This document shows positions 23,801 to 32,704 of a stretch of 64,000 nucleotides of DNA, in pieces; within the stretch, counting starts at the first letter, position 1; the number at the start of each line of letters is the position of its first letter. The DNA is from a virus. The notes under the pieces were generated by a model. The model saw only the letters and a program-made list of their open reading frames with translations. It had not been told where the DNA came from and made no database searches. The DNA lies in the IMG/VR virus record IMGVR_UViG_3300049460_000123, positions 29,509 through 93,508 of that record. One strand, 5' to 3'. The translations under genes and the position numbers were made by a program.

Positions 23801-25381
23801 CGCATCCTCGACGCCAGTCTTGCCGAGCGACACCTCGAGCTTGTCCTTTTTGCCCTGCTTCAGCGCGACCGACAGCGCCGCGTTCGCCTCCATCTCGCCG
23901 AGCGCCTGCCCGAGAATCTTTTGCGCCTCGCCGATCGCCTCGCGCCGCGTGCCGTTGAGCGCCTGCGCAGTTTGCATGTCCGCGCCGCTCGCCGCATCGC
24001 TGAGCTCGATCTCCTTCGCCGACTTCATCAGATCGCGCGCGCGGCCCATCGCGTCAGCGCTCGCCGTCATGTAGTGGTGCATGTGGAAATCCTGCACGCC
24101 CGCCTGAATCCGCTCGACGTCGTCCGGCATGTCGGTGTGGATCCGGCGCGCGAGCACCTGCGCAGCGCCGGCGATGCCGAGCACGTCGACGACACTGCGA
24201 TCGACCAACGCGGATCCGCTCACGGCCAGCGCCAGCGAATTCACGCTGTTGTACGCTCCCACGCCGATATGCTTGCCGAGCGTCTCGGACGGATCGCCGC
24301 CGGCGACCTTGCCGACTTCGGACAGGAACGTCAGGGTTTGCGCCGTGCGCAAGTCCTGCTCGATATCCTTCGCGATTTTCTCGTCAGCGTCCGGATCTGC
24401 CGTGTACTCGAGCACGTAGGCTTTGGGCTCGACGGTCGACTTGTCGATCTCCGCCTTTGCCTGCTTCGCCTGCTCCTGGACCTTTTTGAGCGCCTTTTGC
24501 GCGCGCAGCAACTCGACCGCCTTTTGAGCGCTCGTCAGGGTTGCGTCCGGCACTGGCGCGACCGGCTCGCGAATGTTTTTGAGCTCCTCTCGCACCATGC
24601 GCGCAGTGTCGCCGCGCTTGATCGCCGCCTCGCGCTGGCTATCCGTCATCGTCGACAGTTTCGCCGCGCGCGCCTGATCTACCTCCGTGCGCAGTTCCTT
24701 TTCCGTCAGACCGGCTTTCTCGGCGCGGCCCTTGTAATCCTTCGCGTAGCCGAGTCCGTCGGACACCTGCGGCACCGGGTTCAAATCCTGAACCGTGAGT
24801 GTGTCCGGATCATCCGTGTGCACCGGAATCTCGCCGATGCCGGCGTCCATGCGCGCCGCGCTATCCGTCACCAGCCGTTCACGCTGTAGCCCAACGGCGT
24901 CAGTCGCGCGTTTCAGGATCTCGCGATGATGCTGTGCCTCGAGCTTCTTGCGGGCCGCCGGAGACAGATCCTTATGCGCCTCCGCATCGAACTCCGTTTC
25001 CTTCTTGTCCCAGCCGAGCGTGCTCGCGACCGTGTCGACGAACTCCTTCTCCGCTTTCTTCCGCTGCACCTGGATCGCCTCATGAGCCTTTTGCTTCGAC
25101 TCATGGATCCCGGCCTCCTTGTCGGCCTTGACCTTGTCTTTGCGCGCCTTGGCCGCGTCAGCCTTCTTCGCCGCCGCTTCGGCCTTGTATTCCGACTCGT
25201 GCTTGACCGCGCGCAGGCGCAGGTGATTCATCGAGCCGCCAGCGCCGCCGATCACCGTCGAGCTTCCATCTGGATTCGGCTGGATCAGGATAGGCTGGCC
25301 CGTGCCGTCGCCGTGCGAGTGCACCGTGATCCATCTCGCGCCAGCGGGAATGGATGCTTTGAGGAGGAGAATTTTGCGCAT
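20831..25381 (-). CDS. Giant polyvalent protein with SNF2/superfamily-2 helicase
   Basis: About 1516 aa from the ATG at 25381, chosen because it is 15 nt from GTCGTGAC, matching other starts; an in-frame ATG at 25387 is the alternative. N-terminus MRKILLLKASIPAG resembles other proteins of this region. Residues 60-350 are charged coiled coil, 350-980 mixed domains, and about 990-1500 a helicase core: GAGSGKT (about 1020), DEAH (about 1153), and motif VI QRNARIHRLGQTRN (about 1443). This matches the helicase half of P1 DarB-type antirestriction proteins carried in the capsid. The role in protecting incoming DNA is inference from that family. Confidence 0.8.
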   Translation of the reverse strand: MRKILLLKASIPAGARWITVHSHGDGTGQPILIQPNPDGSSTVIGGAGGSMNHLRLRAVKHESEYKAEAAAKKADAAKARKDKVKADKEAGIHESKQKAHEAIQVQRKKAEKEFVDTVASTLGWDKKETEFDAEAHKDLSPAARKKLEAQHHREILKRATDAVGLQRERLVTDSAARMDAGIGEIPVHTDDPDTLTVQDLNPVPQVSDGLGYAKDYKGRAEKAGLTEKELRTEVDQARAAKLSTMTDSQREAAIKRGDTARMVREELKNIREPVAPVPDATLTSAQKAVELLRAQKALKKVQEQAKQAKAEIDKSTVEPKAYVLEYTADPDADEKIAKDIEQDLRTAQTLTFLSEVGKVAGGDPSETLGKHIGVGAYNSVNSLALAVSGSALVDRSVVDVLGIAGAAQVLARRIHTDMPDDVERIQAGVQDFHMHHYMTASADAMGRARDLMKSAKEIELSDAASGADMQTAQALNGTRREAIGEAQKILGQALGEMEANAALSVALKQGKKDKLEVSLGKTGVEDAIRQARAIGLQRGDYQIENVGGDTFLTVHGAGMDRLAKPIDRADIEQVKRNLDIIAGGQDEDDWLPLGVANRPDLAMNVQPGVAPRIAEPFAPGEDLEQSLRDYIGGRTADGDAPGDIVADIQSGDFFQQVGAASAEQYRTALDAVAPLKGEDGNMRRAEELGDSFDKYADEFVEARHGATRSPMNRQKFTVDQKSVEALHRALAETPEGTAAYKQIGDLTNQDQAALREHFYKNVAKESPEAGAMRQDLERLTANEPEKETTDMFGDSTENPEWTDWKSQRDELAGKINASSLTWGKYLETMGGNAKAYEAVQDLIKSKVSRSFAEAHNKLNPGNPLKIGRAVVRNNLNHLDATDHAARDARRARERELTDSLRERSGGRYASGSVSDKLDAARDQREAFEQSQMGFFAGDEPDMFGGAEEPKERALAGDERHTIGHEAERQLAGMMGIVGKNFKPGKPTKMWNVSMNGKYANQQRAIKMLAENKRLGLAFGAGSGKTNVMLGGFAHLHGLGKVKRSVMLVPSVVQGQFSGEALRLLEPGKFKWHIEPGASQESRIAAYKDPDTHICVMTHQSFRGDMVHLGATHAGIDENAMTEQLGKMTPDDRQAWIKGVMDKEGINFDASFIDEAHDTLNRAGKENSTLANVTDALSAHTPYYTYASGESGFKNDTSEVYSMLQKLDPKRYQDRAAFMRRYGADTMASKDALKREMARYTFPAQITPDVEASRKRETVDLTPAQRTAMDTLSSNLAAARIARMRGKVDVAAIKAISPSSFEGVPEADHEKIAEALQKSIGIMKSSAMQRIIDTHPDNAKVNRIADLVQARGNKQGVVFARNRAAVEAIRERLEKQGKRVVTITGSDTAKEKDRKRSMFNPEKGEAQADILIASDAGAVGMNLQSGEYLIQHDIPATAKTHAQRNARIHRLGQTRNVELIDMQANHPEETRARDRLEKKYGMRDLMSSSLEGLDDTGVAYFLKQRQAAQQSDTHDLF

Positions 25382-25400
25382 GACCATAATTTTCTGGTCA
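25381..25400 (-). promoter_or_regulatory. Hairpin touching the helicase start codon
   Basis: TGACCA-N8-TGGTCA, a perfect 6-bp inverted repeat. On the transcript the 3' arm ends in the start codon itself; the 5' arm starts inside the GTCGTGAC motif. Confidence 0.4.
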
Positions 25401-25404
25401 CGAC
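25397..25404 (-). promoter_or_regulatory. GTCGTGAC late-start motif
   Basis: Exact 8-mer, 15 nt before the ATG at 25381; no Shine-Dalgarno sequence in the leader CAGAAAATTATGGTC. Confidence 0.6.
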
Positions 25405-25421
25405 TTCCGGCCCGGCGCAGT

Positions 25422-25672
25422 GATACCTAGATACCACGCCGATACCATGCATGGTATCGGCTGGAATCCTTGCCTGATAAGGCTTTCAGCCCCCTAGATA
25501 CTAAAATACCTATTTTTTAAGATAGATATATAGATAGAGAGGGGGGGATGTATAGGGGGGGATATGTGTATATATATCTGTATATGTCTTGCCGCAGGAA
25601 TGGTATCTTGGTAAATTTGGTATCTTGCCTTTAGAATCAATTACTTAGCCGATACCACCGATACCATATGGT
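25422..25672. repeat. GGTATC/GATACC repeat cluster in intergenic region
   Basis: This gap holds no gene. It contains at least seven GATACC or GGTATC hexamers in two groups (about 25422-25458 and 25602-25665), including a perfect 18-bp palindrome at 25441-25458 (GATACCATG/CATGGTATC). Between the groups lies an AT-rich, purine-run segment (about 25497-25590) with two runs of six or more G. Related repeats occur at the terminase promoter (58645-58673). Candidates are a packaging (pac) site, a lytic origin or a protein-binding array. Confidence 0.6.
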
Positions 25673-25682
25673 AACCATAGGC

Positions 25683-25710
25683 GTAAAAAAAACGCCCGGA
25701 GGCGCCTTTT
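25683..25710 (-). terminator. Intrinsic terminator after giant methylase gene
   Basis: On the minus strand a GC-rich stem (GGCGCCTCCGGGCG region) is followed by TTTTTTTT. A second inverted repeat of seven G and seven C around GTAC lies just before it (about 25712-25730). Confidence 0.65.
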
Positions 25711-25750
25711 AGGGGGGGTACCCCCCCCCACTTTGACAGGGGGGGAGGGG

Positions 25751-28700
25751 TCAGACTAGCTCGAGTGCCTTGGCGAGGGTGTCCGCCTTCTTCACCGCCG
25801 CCACGAACCGATCAAATGCCGCATTGATCTTTACCCGCTCGTCACCCTCCGGGTAAGGTTTCCACTGCACACCCGTCAGCGGATCGACATGGAATCGATT
25901 ATCGGCGAGCGACGAAAGGTAGTCGTTCCGGCGGCCCTTGTCGGATAGACGATCCTCGACCCAGGACTGAAACGCGCGCGCGGCCATCTCGTGCGTAAGT
26001 TGCCAGTACTCTTTCGAACCCGTGTCGAGCTTGCTGGCCTCGAACGCGAACGACGACATGCCTTTGCCCTGCTTCACCTCGACGGCGCCGCCTTCCGGGT
26101 TGCCGCCGAAGTGCGCCGCCGCGATCAGGCGCCAGATCTCGCGCGTGCTCTTGCGCTTCTTCGTCAGCGTCTTATCGTCCGGATAGACGGCGTCGATCGC
26201 CTTGAACGCGTCGTGCACCGTGCCGGCGTCGCGGATCGAGCGCGCGACCGCGTTCGGATACGTGCCGTTGAGGTTGCGCTGTGCCATTTTCACATCCGAT
26301 GCCGTGTACGAGATCAGCTCCGTGTGTTGGTGCGTCCCGTCGAGCATCGCGCTACGCAGTGCGATCGTTGCGTCACGCAGCTCGCCCGGCGGCAGAAGGT
26401 GCGGATTCTCCGTGATGAAGTCGTCTTGCCCGGCCGCGCCCATCCCCTCCGCTTCCTTCGCCATGTTGTCGAGCGCATGGAACCATTCGTGAGCCAGCGA
26501 TCCGCCGCCGCCCATCTTGGTAAGGTTGATAACGCGCTGGATCGGCTCGTAGTGGGCTTTGGCCGCCCCACCTCCTGCCGCGCCATTGCCGCGCGCACCG
26601 AACGCCATAGCGAGGCGCCCATTGAGCGACACGTGCGCATCGTCGGCGCCCATCAGATCCGCCAGGTCAGCGAACGCGCCGGCCGTATGCTCCGTGTGGA
26701 ACTTGGCCGACGCCACGTCGCGCAGCACCCAGTTACCCGACTGGACGTCGCGCAGGCCGAACATGTCTTTGAGCGCCATCGTCGAATCAGGCACGACGGA
26801 CCGGCCGCCGACGCGCTCGAACGAGTCCGCGACCTTGAGCTGGAACCGTGCCGACTCTTTCGAGATGCGCGGCGCCCGCTTCTGCTCTTTCTCCATCCAG
26901 TCCCAACCGATTTTGCCGACCTTCGCCGCCGCGACGTGATTGGCGAACGCGTCCGAGCCCTTGTACGACCGGTACTTGATCACGCCGACGAAACGATCGC
27001 CCATCAGGTTCCACGCGCGATGCAGCGGATTTTCGGTCTGATTGCGGACCTTCGCCATCAACTTGAGCACCTCGCGCTTGCGGCCGAGCTCGCTGCGCGC
27101 GTCGTCGATCTCGTCACGGCGCGGTTTGTTGCCCTGAAGCGTGTCGCCCCAAAGTTTCGTTGCGGCCGCATCGACTTTCTCGAGATCGGCGAGCTTCTCG
27201 TCCAACTCCGGCTTTGGCGCCCACCCGCGACGCTTGCGATTCTCGACCGCTTCCCGCGCGCGATACAACTCGACGCGGGTTTTCTGCATCTCGTTATAGA
27301 GCGCAGTGTTGCCGGCATCGATCTCCCGGCTTTCATTCGCCAACGCCAGCGATGCATTGCCGTGCACCTGGTATTGCTCCGACTCCTCAGCCGTCAGAAT
27401 GGCGCCCTCGAACTCCTCTCGCAGATTGTCGAGCACGCCCGTCACTTCGGCCGGCGTCTTGCATCCCTCGAGGCGATCGCGTAACGATTGCAGGCCGATC
27501 GCGTAATCCTGGCGAGCGCTCGGATTGTCAGCGCTGGGCTCTTGCCCGATAGCCGCATAGATGCGATCGACGAGGAACCCGGCGCCCGGCTCCATGCCGC
27601 CGGCGCGCAGCGCATCCCAATCGACGGTGCCGAACAGGTTCGACTTCGTGATCAGGCTTTTCGCCTCGCGCGGGTTCTGCTCGAGCGCGTCCCAGTCGAT
27701 CGCCGTCGCGAACACCCGGGCGCCCTCTTTCTTGGCCCGCGTGATCACCTCGAGCGCCGCGCGTTCCTTACGGGATCCGCCAATGTGCCCGGTATCAGCA
27801 TAGCGATAATTTTCACTGGACGGACGGTCGACCTCGACCGGCTCCTCGCGCGCCGCGACGCGTTCGGCGATCTTCGAGACTAGATCCTTCGCTTTCTCGC
27901 TATGCGGATCGCGCGCCAGCTCGTCGGCGAGATCCTCGCGGTCTTCGGCGAGCTCGACGTCGGGATTGGCCTGCGTAGCTTCGGCGGCCGGCGCGGGCGC
28001 CACGTCCACCGGATTCCCGTGCGACGACTTCGCCGGATCCTTTACGATCTCAACCGGAACCATCTGGCCGCCATGCATCACTACACGGCCGTCCGGATAG
28101 TTGCCCTTGTAATCTCGATGGACCTTTTTCCATTCGTCCATCGTCATCCGGATCACCTTCTTAGGTGCCTTCGCAGCTTCGTCGGCAGCGCGCCGTGCAT
28201 CATCGGCAGCTTGCGCCTGCTTACGCATGCGATCCGCCGTCAACCGATCCTGGAACTGACGATCAACCTCGACGATCTTTTGACGCAACCGATCGACGGC
28301 AGATGCGTATTGCATCAGCTTGAAGTGATTGACCTGCTTTTCGATATCCTCCAGTAACCGACTTGCGTCGATGCCGTTGCCAGCGTCGAGACGCTCCTCA
28401 AGCGTAGCAATACCCTTCTCGATATCCGCACGCGGCGCCGCGTATTCGTCGTAAGCCTGCTTGTAGATATAGCCGAAGTCATACCAGACGCCGTCGACCT
28501 TGGCCTCGCGCTTGTCGTGCGAGATACCATCGATCTTGCCGGCGCGCATCGGGAAAGTGCCGGCCACCTTGACCGACTCGCCGCGCTCGAATTTCACAGG
28601 CGACAGCTTGTCGTCTATCACACGCTGCACAGTGAATGCATTCCGCGAGTTGTCATCCTCCTCGTTCGCACGATGCCAACGACCGTCGCGCAGCACATAC

Positions 28701-30733
28701 TCGACGCCGTGCTCCGTCTTCGTATCGCCGTCTTTCGGCCCTTGCTCGACCGGCGCGGCCACAGCCTCCGCCGGTTTCGTTACCACCAGCAAGCGCGCGT
28801 TGGCGCCGGTTTGTGACGGCAGATCCGAACCCTTGAACGTGTTTTCCGGCAGCTTCTCGACGTCGGCGCCGTGCTCATCGAGCCACGAACGGAACGCCGT
28901 CGCGCGCTGATCGGATCCGAAGAAAACACCCTCGCCGGCGATCGCGACCAGCTTGCCGCCCGGCTTGAGCATGTCGTATGCGCGCATGATATGCGCCGCG
29001 TCCTTGCGATCGGAGAACGGCGGATTCATGATCACCGCGTCGTACTGCTTGCCCGGCTCGAACGTGTCGAAGTCGTGCGCCGCGATGTTGTGCCCCTTCG
29101 CGCTCAGCACATTGCGCAGCGTGTCGGATATCTCGATCGCGTCGACCGTTGCGCCCGCATCGCGCGCCGCGTCCGCGAGGTGCCCATTGCCGGCTGACGG
29201 CTCGAGCACAGACATACCCGGCTTGACGCCCGCCATCTCCGCCATCTTGGCCGCGAGCGGCTTCGGAGTCGGGAAGAAATCGATGCCGACCTTTTTGCCG
29301 ACCAGCGCGCGTTCAGCCGCCTTGATCGGATCCTCTTTTTTCACGCCGTCACGGAACACCAGGTATTCGGCGAGCGCGAGGCGCAACTCGTGATCATTCG
29401 TGATACCGATGCGCGCCAGGCGGTCGACCTTCTTGATCTGCTCGTCATTCCACCAGCCGAGACCCGATCGAATGTCTTTCTCATCAAGGTATTTTTTAAG
29501 ATCTTTGACCATCGCGCCATCCGGGCCGCTCGACGCGCGCAGGCGTTCGATCAGCGGCTTGGCCCCGCGCTTGCCCTGCAGCTTCTCGATCAGACGCGGC
29601 TTGTCGGCGCCACCAGTGCCCCACGACGGCCGGTAGATTTTCGCGTTGCGGATATCGTCCGGCGTCGGCGCGCGGCCCTTGGCTCGTTGCTGATCGACAT
29701 AGGACAGGTCACGATCCGTCGCATACATTGCATTGCGCACGGACTCATCAAGCGATTCGACAGCCGCGCGCGTGCTGATGCCCTTCAGATGCTTCGCCTC
29801 GCCCGCCTCGATCGCGTCCGCAAGATTGATCATCGTGCCGGCGATCGCGAGCCGCTTGCTTGCATCCGCCTCCGCCCCGGCCGCCATGCGTGCACGGCGC
29901 GCGGTATTGGCGAGGCGATCGCGGCCGAGATTCTCGTTAGCCTGATCTGCCAACTTCGCACCAGCCGCGCGCAGCTTGGCCGCCTGCTCTTTCGACTTGT
30001 CGACGACGGGCGCCGGCGCCACTTCATCAGTCTTCTCAGCCGGCTTGGTGAACATGACGCGCGGAGCGGCCGCCGGCGTGGCGCCGTCGAGATGCTTCTC
30101 GCGAATGAACCAGCCGCCGTCCTTTTTGAACGTGTACGCGTCGATCGCCTTCGCCTGGTCGTGCGTCAGATCCGTGCGCACGACGCCGCGCAGGACTTTG
30201 CCCTTGCCGGTCGTGTGCTCGACGATATCGTGCGCGGACGGAGCCGGCTTTTCCTCCGCCACCTGCGTCTCCGCCTCGACCGGCTCTTTCTCTGCCGGCG
30301 CGGCCGCTTCCTTCGCAGCTTCGATTACCGGCTCCGCTTCTTTCGCCGGCATGGGTTCCGGTTCTGGCGTGCGCAGATCGCCGACATGCATGCCCAGCCG
30401 CTCGACGACGGACGCCGCTGTAATGTCATCGATATGCGCCATCGCGTCGATCAGCTTCGCGCGCTGCTCCGGCCGCATCTCCATCAGCGTCGAGCGCATG
30501 CGTGCCGGGCCGCCGTGCTTGGCGAGGAACTTGTCCAGCTTGGGAGACTGCTTAGCGGCCTTTGGCGCTTCAGGAGCGGGGCCGAACAAGTGCCCCTGCT
30601 CGTGAGGCTTCATCGCAACGTGCGCAGTGCGCATGTGCGGTTTGACGTACGTGCCGTCCTTCCGGTACGAGCCGGCGACGTGCACCGGCATACCGAACAG
30701 CGGGAGCTGCGACTTGCGAAGAATGAAGATCAT
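25751..30733 (-). CDS. Giant polyvalent protein: DNA methylase plus zincin domain
   Basis: 1660 aa. N-terminus MIFILRKSQLP leads to YRKDGTYVKPH, a tag shared with another protein here. Residues about 100-300 are charged and low complexity. About 490-660 is an N6-adenine methylase (VLEPSAGNGHL; NPPF near 570). Later parts contain the conserved block FGLRDVQSGNWV...LNGRLAMAFGARG and a zincin motif HEWFH near 1414. This architecture belongs to the large polyvalent proteins of phages and conjugative elements, including P1 DarB, which protect entering DNA. The helicase expected in one DarB chain is a separate gene here. The start codon lies within a hairpin. Confidence 0.8.
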   Translation of the reverse strand: MIFILRKSQLPLFGMPVHVAGSYRKDGTYVKPHMRTAHVAMKPHEQGHLFGPAPEAPKAAKQSPKLDKFLAKHGGPARMRSTLMEMRPEQRAKLIDAMAHIDDITAASVVERLGMHVGDLRTPEPEPMPAKEAEPVIEAAKEAAAPAEKEPVEAETQVAEEKPAPSAHDIVEHTTGKGKVLRGVVRTDLTHDQAKAIDAYTFKKDGGWFIREKHLDGATPAAAPRVMFTKPAEKTDEVAPAPVVDKSKEQAAKLRAAGAKLADQANENLGRDRLANTARRARMAAGAEADASKRLAIAGTMINLADAIEAGEAKHLKGISTRAAVESLDESVRNAMYATDRDLSYVDQQRAKGRAPTPDDIRNAKIYRPSWGTGGADKPRLIEKLQGKRGAKPLIERLRASSGPDGAMVKDLKKYLDEKDIRSGLGWWNDEQIKKVDRLARIGITNDHELRLALAEYLVFRDGVKKEDPIKAAERALVGKKVGIDFFPTPKPLAAKMAEMAGVKPGMSVLEPSAGNGHLADAARDAGATVDAIEISDTLRNVLSAKGHNIAAHDFDTFEPGKQYDAVIMNPPFSDRKDAAHIMRAYDMLKPGGKLVAIAGEGVFFGSDQRATAFRSWLDEHGADVEKLPENTFKGSDLPSQTGANARLLVVTKPAEAVAAPVEQGPKDGDTKTEHGVEYVLRDGRWHRANEEDDNSRNAFTVQRVIDDKLSPVKFERGESVKVAGTFPMRAGKIDGISHDKREAKVDGVWYDFGYIYKQAYDEYAAPRADIEKGIATLEERLDAGNGIDASRLLEDIEKQVNHFKLMQYASAVDRLRQKIVEVDRQFQDRLTADRMRKQAQAADDARRAADEAAKAPKKVIRMTMDEWKKVHRDYKGNYPDGRVVMHGGQMVPVEIVKDPAKSSHGNPVDVAPAPAAEATQANPDVELAEDREDLADELARDPHSEKAKDLVSKIAERVAAREEPVEVDRPSSENYRYADTGHIGGSRKERAALEVITRAKKEGARVFATAIDWDALEQNPREAKSLITKSNLFGTVDWDALRAGGMEPGAGFLVDRIYAAIGQEPSADNPSARQDYAIGLQSLRDRLEGCKTPAEVTGVLDNLREEFEGAILTAEESEQYQVHGNASLALANESREIDAGNTALYNEMQKTRVELYRAREAVENRKRRGWAPKPELDEKLADLEKVDAAATKLWGDTLQGNKPRRDEIDDARSELGRKREVLKLMAKVRNQTENPLHRAWNLMGDRFVGVIKYRSYKGSDAFANHVAAAKVGKIGWDWMEKEQKRAPRISKESARFQLKVADSFERVGGRSVVPDSTMALKDMFGLRDVQSGNWVLRDVASAKFHTEHTAGAFADLADLMGADDAHVSLNGRLAMAFGARGNGAAGGGAAKAHYEPIQRVINLTKMGGGGSLAHEWFHALDNMAKEAEGMGAAGQDDFITENPHLLPPGELRDATIALRSAMLDGTHQHTELISYTASDVKMAQRNLNGTYPNAVARSIRDAGTVHDAFKAIDAVYPDDKTLTKKRKSTREIWRLIAAAHFGGNPEGGAVEVKQGKGMSSFAFEASKLDTGSKEYWQLTHEMAARAFQSWVEDRLSDKGRRNDYLSSLADNRFHVDPLTGVQWKPYPEGDERVKINAAFDRFVAAVKKADTLAKALELV

Positions 30734-30765
30734 GGGGAGCCTATAAGGAGCATCCCCATATGATC
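30728..30765 (-). promoter_or_regulatory. Start-codon hairpin with a 7-codon leader frame
   Basis: GATCATGGGGA (30728-30738) pairs with TCCCCAT-AT-GATC (30753-30765), placing the methylase ATG in the stem. An ATG at 30753, 14 nt from the GTCGTGAC motif, opens a leader frame MLLIGSP whose TGA overlaps the main ATG (ATGA). Translation of the leader would unfold the stem, so coupling is likely. Confidence 0.5.
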
Positions 30766-31543
30766 AAGTCACGACCAAAGCCTTATAGAATAGGACGCGC
30801 AGCGATTTGATCATCGCCGGCTTTTCCTTAGTAGCCCGAGCTTTTTTTATGAATTCCGCGACCGGCATTGCAACGATGCCACCGAAGAATCGCGGATCGT
30901 CGTAATGCGCGAGGTATGCCTTTTTTGCCGCTTCCATCGAGGCAAATCCGAGGAAACACTTGTCCTCGTCGTACTTGCTCCAATCCTTTCGCGTCATCTG
31001 GCGAACGATGTAGACCTCCGGCGCCGACTCGTCCGGACCCATGTAGACGTCGACCGGATCCCCATCGACGCCCTCAGTGCCGGCGATCTCGCCATAGGCG
31101 TACTCGAACACGGTCCGCCACTTCGCGCCGGTCTCGTCGACGCCCTCGCGTACGGTTCCCGCCGGATTCTCGATATTGATGTCGAGCCCGTTCCACTTCA
31201 TGCGCAGTTTTTTGTAGTTGCCGGCCGCCGCCTGCGCGGGAGTCGGTTTTTTCCAGCCGTCAGCGCGCTCAGACTTGACCATCCATAAATCGCCGTCCTG
31301 GCGTGCAGTGCCGCGCAGATCATCCCATGAGAACGACTGCTGGCTGTCGGCAAACTGCACCGTGATATAGGCACCGTCGACCGTCGCCTTGACGTTCGAT
31401 ATCTTGCCCGTCGCCGGACCTTTGTCCGTATGGCGATCGCTCTCGAATTCGATCCGTTGGCCGATATCGGGCCATCCATCCGGCGCACGCCGTTTTCGCA
31501 GCGCCTCGAGGCGCTTCGCGTAATCAGCTTTAATCAGCAGCAT
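30764..31543 (-). CDS. Pyrophosphatase-like polyvalent domain protein
   Basis: 259 aa from the ATG at 31543 (MLLIKADYAKRLEAL); the frame extends upstream but only inside the MuF gene, with which this start overlaps by 14 nt. Residues about 25-95 are a small beta domain (GQRIEFESDRHTDKGPATGKI). Residues about 110-235 resemble the inorganic-pyrophosphatase-like domain seen in phage polyvalent proteins (INIENPAGTVR...YGEIAGTEGVDGDPVDVYMGP...). Acidic D-x-D residues suggest metal binding. The last codons contain a GTCGTGAC motif for the next gene. Confidence 0.65.
   Translation of the reverse strand: MLLIKADYAKRLEALRKRRAPDGWPDIGQRIEFESDRHTDKGPATGKISNVKATVDGAYITVQFADSQQSFSWDDLRGTARQDGDLWMVKSERADGWKKPTPAQAAAGNYKKLRMKWNGLDINIENPAGTVREGVDETGAKWRTVFEYAYGEIAGTEGVDGDPVDVYMGPDESAPEVYIVRQMTRKDWSKYDEDKCFLGFASMEAAKKAYLAHYDDPRFFGGIVAMPVAEFIKKARATKEKPAMIKSLRVLFYKALVVT
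30768..30775 (-). promoter_or_regulatory. GTCGTGAC late-start motif inside the upstream gene end
   Basis: Exact 8-mer in the final codons of the pyrophosphatase-like gene; 34 nt from the methylase ATG and 14 nt from the leader ATG at 30753. Confidence 0.55.
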
Positions 31544-32690
31544 TCGAATTTCCCAGTACGCTACGTAGGTAATCGCCGAACGCCTTGTCATCGCCCGGCT
31601 CGTCTTGAATGGTCGGAACCCATCGGCCCCGGCAATGCGGATGCTGCGCGCCGGCGGCAATCCAGTACATCTCCTCCGGCTCGCGATGCACGAGGATGGT
31701 CCCGACGCGCTTACGCGGCGCATTGGATCGCCCCATGTTCGTTTTGCCCGGCCAAATCTGCGTCATGCCGTCCTTGTCAGGCGCATCCGGCGAGACAACC
31801 TCGACGATCGTGCCATCGATCTTTCGGCACCACGAACACGCATTGCGGTATTGCTCGACGCGCCTCAGCTTGGATCCGACTGGCATGCTCGAGACATAGC
31901 CCTGATTCTGGTTCTCAGTCGTCTCCGTCTCAGCGATGCGCCGCCAGTCGCGATTGAGCGTCGCAAACTCGTCGTGCAACGTCGTTTGTAACGAGTGGCG
32001 CGGGCCGGGCGTGCCGAGGAACGTCTGTCCCGTGTGCTCGAGCACCACCTGGCGCATGCGATGCCGCGCGTTATCGGCGAGGCGCTGGACGTTCTCCACG
32101 CCGCGCACGCGTGCATAGTCGAGAATGATCGACTGCACCGGCGACATGGTGAACGCCGCGCGCGCCGCGCTCACGGTCGACGGCAGCGCCTCGAGCAGCG
32201 TATCAGCCTGCTTGGCCGTCAGGCTTTCCATGTTCGCCTGCACGCGCCCCATGAACGTCGAGCGCACGGCGAGCCATTCCGCTTCGGTGCGCATGTCACT
32301 GGCGGGCAAATAGCGTTGCGCCAGGTAGTCGACGACCATCATCCAGTCGTCGAGCGTGAATTCCGCCGGCGGAAGCGATTCGAGGTAGAGCTTGACGAGC
32401 GACAGCTCGGACGCCGACCAGCGCTGCATGTACCCATCCGGCCGCGCCACGCGCGAGCCTGCGTGATGCTTCTCGCCGGCGAGCCACTGCTCGAGCTCCT
32501 TGCGGAACCCGTCGAGGCGCATCAGTCCGCGACGCGTGAACAACTCCACTAGGCGGCGCACGAACGGATTTTCGTGCTCCGACCAGATCGAATCGTCATC
32601 GTCATGGCTGTGGATCGCCTTGTAGATGGTGTTTAGGGCGCGGTCTGACTGTTGCTCCGTCAATTCGCCGATATCGAGTAGTAGGGTCAT
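31530..32690 (-). CDS. MuF-like head morphogenesis protein
   Basis: 386 aa. The C-terminal domain has the MuF pattern: ACSWCRKIDG near 283, later HREPEEMYWIAAGAQHPHCRGRWVP, with conserved Cys and His residues. The N-terminal 200 residues are helical. MuF proteins (SPP1 gp7 family) enter the capsid in small numbers with the portal. It lies two genes downstream of the portal. The ATG is 14 nt from GTCGTGAC; AGGA in the leader may help initiation. Confidence 0.8.
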   Translation of the reverse strand: MTLLLDIGELTEQQSDRALNTIYKAIHSHDDDDSIWSEHENPFVRRLVELFTRRGLMRLDGFRKELEQWLAGEKHHAGSRVARPDGYMQRWSASELSLVKLYLESLPPAEFTLDDWMMVVDYLAQRYLPASDMRTEAEWLAVRSTFMGRVQANMESLTAKQADTLLEALPSTVSAARAAFTMSPVQSIILDYARVRGVENVQRLADNARHRMRQVVLEHTGQTFLGTPGPRHSLQTTLHDEFATLNRDWRRIAETETTENQNQGYVSSMPVGSKLRRVEQYRNACSWCRKIDGTIVEVVSPDAPDKDGMTQIWPGKTNMGRSNAPRKRVGTILVHREPEEMYWIAAGAQHPHCRGRWVPTIQDEPGDDKAFGDYLRSVLGNSNAAD

Positions 32691-32704
32691 TTCATCATCC
32701 TGCC

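Noticed and set aside
22088-24889. A 933-codon open frame opposite the helicase gene
   Set aside because: Antisense shadow of a gene with clear helicase motifs; no recognisable protein features.
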